Of a stretch of 64,000 bases of DNA, positions 59,961 to 64,000 are shown piece after piece. The translations under genes and the position numbers were made by a program. Numbering within the stretch: the stretch's first letter is position 1; each line of letters starts with the position of its first letter. Origin of the DNA: Mesodorylaimus sp. YZB2_4 (taxonomy: Eukaryota; Nematoda; Enoplea; Dorylaimida; Dorylaimidae); assembly GCA_030248295.1 (NCBI GenBank), contig JASANH010000138.1, positions 62,001-126,000 of the forward strand. Direction: 5' to 3'. Under the pieces are notes generated by a model, which saw only the letters and a list, made by a program, of their open reading frames with translations, had not been told where the DNA came from and did no database searches.

Positions 59961-61072
59961 CCAAATAACTACAAGATCAAGCCCTATGAGCCCTAACCAA
60001 ATTCTGATAATTTCTAATTTTTGCTAACAATATCAAAAATTTCATGCAGTAACTTATTGTTATAGTGACAATACAAAACAATAAAACGCTGGTAAGGGCC
60101 CTATTTATTATTCTGTAATTTCTTATTAGAACAGGATCTTTTGAAAAAACCCTGATCTAAAAAAAGCACCTCTCTTACTTAAAATAGTACAGAGCGAAAC
60201 TTGTATATCCGGTCTCCAAGCGATGCTTACAATACTTGGCTCCTGGCCAGTTTTTAAAGATGAACGGGTATGATTTTAAGTTAGGAGCCGGAAAATCCCT
60301 GGTAAAACAAGTGCATTCGCACAAAGAAAAGCCTGGTTCGTGATTGGAAGCGCAATGTCGACGAATTTCTTGCACCTAACATGTGCACCTGTTGACACTG
60401 ATGAAGACAATGCCCGCCCATTTACGAGTATCTGCATATATAAGCCAGAAGCCTGGTCAGATAAACACAGAGAGCTCCTCTGGTGATTTGTAAAAGAAAG
60501 CGCTGCTGTAAGCAAGTTCGTATCGAGATACACAGCACGCTGAAGGCGGCACCCCGTGGTGATGTGATTTGATTACCTGTTCAGTAATTACCCACCATTT
60601 ATTGCAGCATCTGCCAAGTGTAAAACATGCACTACAAACGCCCGGCTGTTAAACTTGTGCAAATCATTTTTGAATTATCAAGTTCTCTGGGCGCTCAGAT
60701 CGAAACGAGAATTTATAGAGTATGAAGCGGGCAAGAAACTTATAGGATTTTGTCCGGGCTCGGTTTGCTCGTCGTAACCATGGAAAAAATCGATCTATAT
60801 GTGAGCAAGCTATATACATAGAAGCTAGAAGAACCCTTCTTGAAGGGCAGTGTACAGGACATGCGAGTATACCCCCATTGCCAATTCTCATAGCTCGTGG
60901 GCCCTGCAAAACACGATTATTTGTCTAGGCCGGTGGTCAGTCGCTCTTGCAAACGAATTCTTCAAATAATCTGTTCTCGAGTGCATCGTGCAAAACGAAC
61001 GAGCATTTCAGCAAATTAGAGTGCCTACTCTGCAAGCTTGTTTTCGCTTTTCAGGAGCTGCCAATCTTAAAA

Positions 61073-62174
61073 ATGCTCGCGACTATGGCACAGAATGCTC
61101 CTCCTGAATTCCGCCTGCAAGCTCAAGAAGTGGACGAAATGTTTCGCTACGATTACATCTACAATGGGTATCGGAAACCGAATTGCTCAGTTCGACAAGC
61201 TGTCTCATCAGTATTTTGGATGACGAATGAAACTATCAATTTTTGGACGAGCTTCATTCCGTCGCTTTATTTTGGCATGAAAGTGTTTCAATTCGGCACT
61301 GATATCACGTTCGTCAAAGACGACTACCATTGGCCATTTATGATTTATTTAATTACAGTCTTTCTGTGGCCACTGATCAGTTCTATGGCTCACCTGTTCA
61401 ACGTCTTGAGTCCGAAAGCTAGTTACATGACGTATTTTTGCGACTACATGACTCTGAGGTGAGTGATGTGGGAGCATGCTTGTCAGTAACTTATTTGATC
61501 AGAAATGTGCTCTTGTTTTTAGCTGTCATACTTTCGGCATTGCAGTAGCTTATCACGCCTATAGCAGCGACGGCGCGTTCGCGGAGTCGTGGTTTGCTAA
61601 CGCCTACCCGTATATCGCATTCGCCATAGCACTGGCATTCACATACATGTCTTGCGAATCGTGGTATTCGGACTCGTGGGGAGGAACAGTTCGAGTGTTC
61701 GCCTTCATGATGGTATACGTGTCTTGCGCTGTTCCGTTAGTCCATCGTCTCATTCGACGCTCCGTCGCTGGAGATGCACTCGTGGCGAATGATCCGGGAA
61801 TCAATGACCCGTTCGCAGTCACTTATCACCAGCGTCTGCTGTGGAGCGCGGTCAGTGGCTTGATCTTTTATGGTTTGCACGTGCCTGAACTATTCTGGCC
61901 AGGAAAATTCGACTACATGGGAAATTCGCACAATATTTTCCATATCTTTGGGTCTTTGGCCTCCTATTATCAACTGTGGGCTGTTCACGCCGATATGGCT
62001 AATCGGGAAAGCGTTCTACGACAGCGAATTCACGACGTACTAGTTCGCACTGATGTCAACTTGGCTTTTCTACTTTTGATAGCCGACATTGCTATCGTCG
62101 CTTTCTACTGCATGATACGTATGCCGGGCAAGGATCGAGATGGAGTTGCTGAGAATGCAGACAAAAACAAGTGA
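61073..62174 (+). CDS. PAQR-family seven-helix receptor, membrane progestin receptor type
   Basis: Two exons, 61073-61458 and 61523-62174, joined in phase 2; 345 residues. The N-terminal signature FRYDYIYNGYRKPNCSV with SVFWMTNETINFW is that of class II PAQRs (membrane progestin receptors). Helix 2 ends in LISSMAHLFNVLS, which holds the conserved histidine of the zinc-site motif S-x3-H. The C-terminal motif NIFHIFGSLASYYQLWAVHADM holds the paired histidines of the last helices. Seven hydrophobic stretches follow the expected order. Family members are multi-pass plasma-membrane proteins with ceramidase-like fold that respond to steroids; the natural ligand here is unknown. A splice acceptor (TTTTCAG) lies 18 nt before the ATG, so the leader is spliced. 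Confidence 0.93.
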
Positions 62175-62463
62175 TTGGTGTTGATACAAAATGATTCGTA
62201 CAAGATGGCAATAATGCAATTTGTAAAATGCTTGTGTCTGTTGTTATAGTGCTCTCCTATGGAATTTCATTACTTATAATGGAGAATAATGATCTAGTTA
62301 ATGTCCGCGCGCAATGTCGTGCAGTCGGGATCAATGCTGATGTGACAGCTGCTGCAAGGCTGATTGCGTATTGAGTGTCACTATCATTGTTCTAGTCTTA
62401 TTTACCGCCAGCCACCGTCATAGTAGGAGCAGGATTACCAGCAGGAGTCAAATCGAGCGGGCG

Positions 62464-63360
62464 ACATGGTCGAACGTTCAACAGAGGCCGGTCTCCAAGC
62501 AAGGTCATGGCGGACAAGACTATCGACGGAAGAAATTCAATGGTTGATCGGTCGAGCGTCAGCACTATTCCTCAAAGCCTAGTCTGCTCGAAGTCGAACC
62601 ACCAGTCACCATCAAGGTGACACGCATTCAGCTAGTTTAGCGATCAGCCGCGAATATTCTCGACGTACGGCTTGCTGTGGCCGAGCGAGGGCCAAACTTG
62701 CTACTTGTTTTTTGGTAAGCACTTTTCCTTCCCGCCAGTCCCGAACATTTGGGCTCCCTCTTCTCCCTCTTCAGGAGACAGGGCAAGCAGAGCATCGCGG
62801 TCAATGTAAGGACACCTCTTTTAGGTTCCTGGTTCTCGGACAAGATCTCTTTTCTTTCAGCAGGCGTTGAACTGCACGGCCGTGGCCGGCTTGGTGGGCA
62901 AGCAGATACTCCCTTTGCGCGGAGACATGTCTCCATAACTTGGTAAGCAGTCATGAGTTGTTATTTGTCCTCGCATAGAGTTCAAAGTCTTTTATAAAGC
63001 TTGGATCAAATTGCTCGGATCAAACGACCATTGGAAGCGCCGGAGCATGGTTTGATCGCCGATCTGCTATGGTTGGATCCGGATCCACGAGTAAAAGGTA
63101 ACTTTTGCGCCCTCACTATTTCGAAGCTAGGGTAAGTGCGACACATACAGTATTCAGGCGTCCAAGAAAGTCATCGTGGGCGTGTGTGTTTGGGGCGGAC
63201 GCTGCACGAATCGTGCGATAAGCGGCGTAAAGTTGGCGGCCTGATCTCATCAGACTTATCAGGTAGGCGGAGAGGTCCACAAACACTGACCATGACTGAC
63301 CAAGTTCTGTTTCAGGTGGTGCACGAAGGATACGAGTCTTTCGCCGAAGGAGTATTACTA
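62464..63360 (+). pseudogene. PP1-type Ser/Thr phosphatase pseudogene with introns
   Basis: Blocks in PP1 order are spread over all three frames. STEEIQWLIGRA (62523) matches LTENEIRGL; LLEVEPPVTIK (62584) matches LLELEAPLKI; RQGKQSIAV (about 62775) matches DRGKQSLE. NCTAVAGLVGKQILPLRG (about 62870) matches NCLPIAAIIDEKIFCCHG. SLDQIARIKRP with HGLIADLLWLDPD (63000-63085) matches SMEQIRRIMRP...GLLCDLLWSDPD; VFGADAARIV and VVHEGYESFAEG (63316) match the last third. Frameshifts, in-frame stops, and loss of about 50 residues including the GNHE metal-binding motif make it non-functional. Intron-like GT-AG gaps remain, so it is a decayed gene copy, not a processed one. It stops where an inverted-array repeat begins at about 63362. 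Confidence 0.82.
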
Positions 63361-63361
63361 T

Positions 63362-64000
63362 ACTGTGGAGACACCCCCATTTCCTGGGTGACACCACCTG
63401 GGTATGTTATGGAGACACCTCAGATTTACGAAGACACCTCGATTTTTGGGGCGACATCAAATAGGTATGCTGTGAAGACACTTGGAATTAGTGCACGGTG
63501 GCGAAGGCAAGTTAAAGAAGTGCTTATTACGCTGTCACAAAAAGCAATTGCGTAGTGCGTACAATCATCGATAACACCCAGAAGTGCTAATAATTTGATT
63601 GTCAGAAACACAGATAAGTGCATGTAATAACACACAAAGTACAATTACAATGGGAGCTCCGCCACAACCTCGCCAATCAAATCGAGGAATGGTGTATCCG
63701 GATGGATCGAACGTTTCAGGTGCGGATCCAACAAGGATTATCAGATTTTCCGCACTGACGAACCAAAGTAGTCCATGAACAAACCCGACACTGATCGCCA
63801 TTGGCTCAGTCTTATATAGCCATCCGTGCCTTTGCTTGGTAATTGACCTGACCTTCACTTAGTGCACATAAGAGCAGTGTCTCCCCGAAAAGCAAAGGTA
63901 CTAGGACAAAGGTGTGGTGTCTCCATAACATATCCCAGAGGTGTCTCCACCGTGACCGCGGTGTCACCCGAGAAATGGGGGTGTCTCCACAACATACTGA
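63362..64000. repeat. Inverted-array repeat element 2 (continues past window edge)
   Basis: The left arm (63362-63490) is an irregular array of units around GGAGACACC: TGTGGAGACACCCCCATTTC, then GGGTGACACC, TATGTTATGGAGACACC, GAAGACACC and GTGAAGACACTT. The right arm (63870-64000), read on the minus strand, repeats TGTGGAGACACCCCCATTTC, GGGTGACACC and ATATGTTATGGAGACACC in the same order. The arms are thus inverted copies around a roughly 400-bp core. No ORF with a known domain lies in the core. A MITE- or foldback-type element is the likeliest reading. Confidence 0.7.

Larger units (their letters stand above)
56227..61072. other. Long region between the phospholipase and PAQR genes
   Basis: It contains a TATA-type promoter word at 56599, SINE copy B at 57045-57176, a possible minus-strand terminal exon at 58620-58800, a C-run at about 59081 and a 38-bp palindrome at 59923. 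A minus-strand ORF at 60375-60175 is cysteine-bearing (CASNHEPGF, CECTCF) but has no ATG or signal peptide. The right end holds the spliced leader of the PAQR gene. Confidence 0.35.

Noticed and set aside
60175-60375. Minus-strand cysteine-containing ORF resembling a small secreted peptide
   Set aside because: It has no in-frame ATG and no signal peptide upstream; an in-frame exon could not be joined.

Overview
This is a eukaryotic nuclear window from an invertebrate animal. Genes are split by GT-AG introns, many only about 50-65 nt long, and lie between long gene-poor stretches with SINE, LINE and mariner fossils. A dual oxidase, an RGK-type GTPase, a class II PAQR receptor and an allatostatin-C-like neuropeptide precursor point to a protostome, most likely an ecdysozoan of the arthropod/tardigrade side. 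I cannot name the species from the sequence alone.

Layout, left to right. 1-999 (-): the 5' end of a dual oxidase running off the window edge. 4525-5557 (+): a GPI-anchored double Ly6 protein. 7196-7639 (+): a LITAF-domain protein. 9472-9813 (+): a small single-pass membrane protein of unknown family. 10830-13260 (-): an RGK-family GTPase. 16047-17548 (-): a secreted trypsin-like protease. 18120-19470 (-): a dead non-LTR retrotransposon. 20756-22476 (+): TMEM256. 24808-28319 and 31333-33825 (+): two tandem, highly diverged AMPK-gamma-like CBS proteins. 34861-35133 (-): the GTP cyclohydrolase I feedback regulator GFRP. 36661-37320: an inverted-array repeat. 38489-39407 (+): an allatostatin-C-like precursor. 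43699-44967 (-): an intronless ERK MAP kinase. 50280-50900 (-): a mariner-type transposase fossil. 51364-54936 (+): ICE2, subunit 2 of the little elongation complex, in 14 exons. 55726-56226 (+): an intronless secreted phospholipase A2. 61073-62174 (+): a PAQR/mPR receptor. 62464-63360 (+): a PP1 phosphatase pseudogene, ending in a second inverted-array repeat that runs to the window edge.

The genes do not form one pathway. The most unusual unit is the tandem AMPK-gamma-like pair at 24.8-33.8 kb. Both proteins keep the four-CBS layout and share most intron positions, but have lost most of the basic residues that hold adenine nucleotides in true gamma subunits. Both carry a serine-rich N-terminal extension with RRxS-type sites. 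They look like a lineage-specific family of pseudo-gamma proteins. The hidden neuropeptide gene, the intron-bearing PP1 relic and the two inverted-array repeat families are the other items most worth following up.
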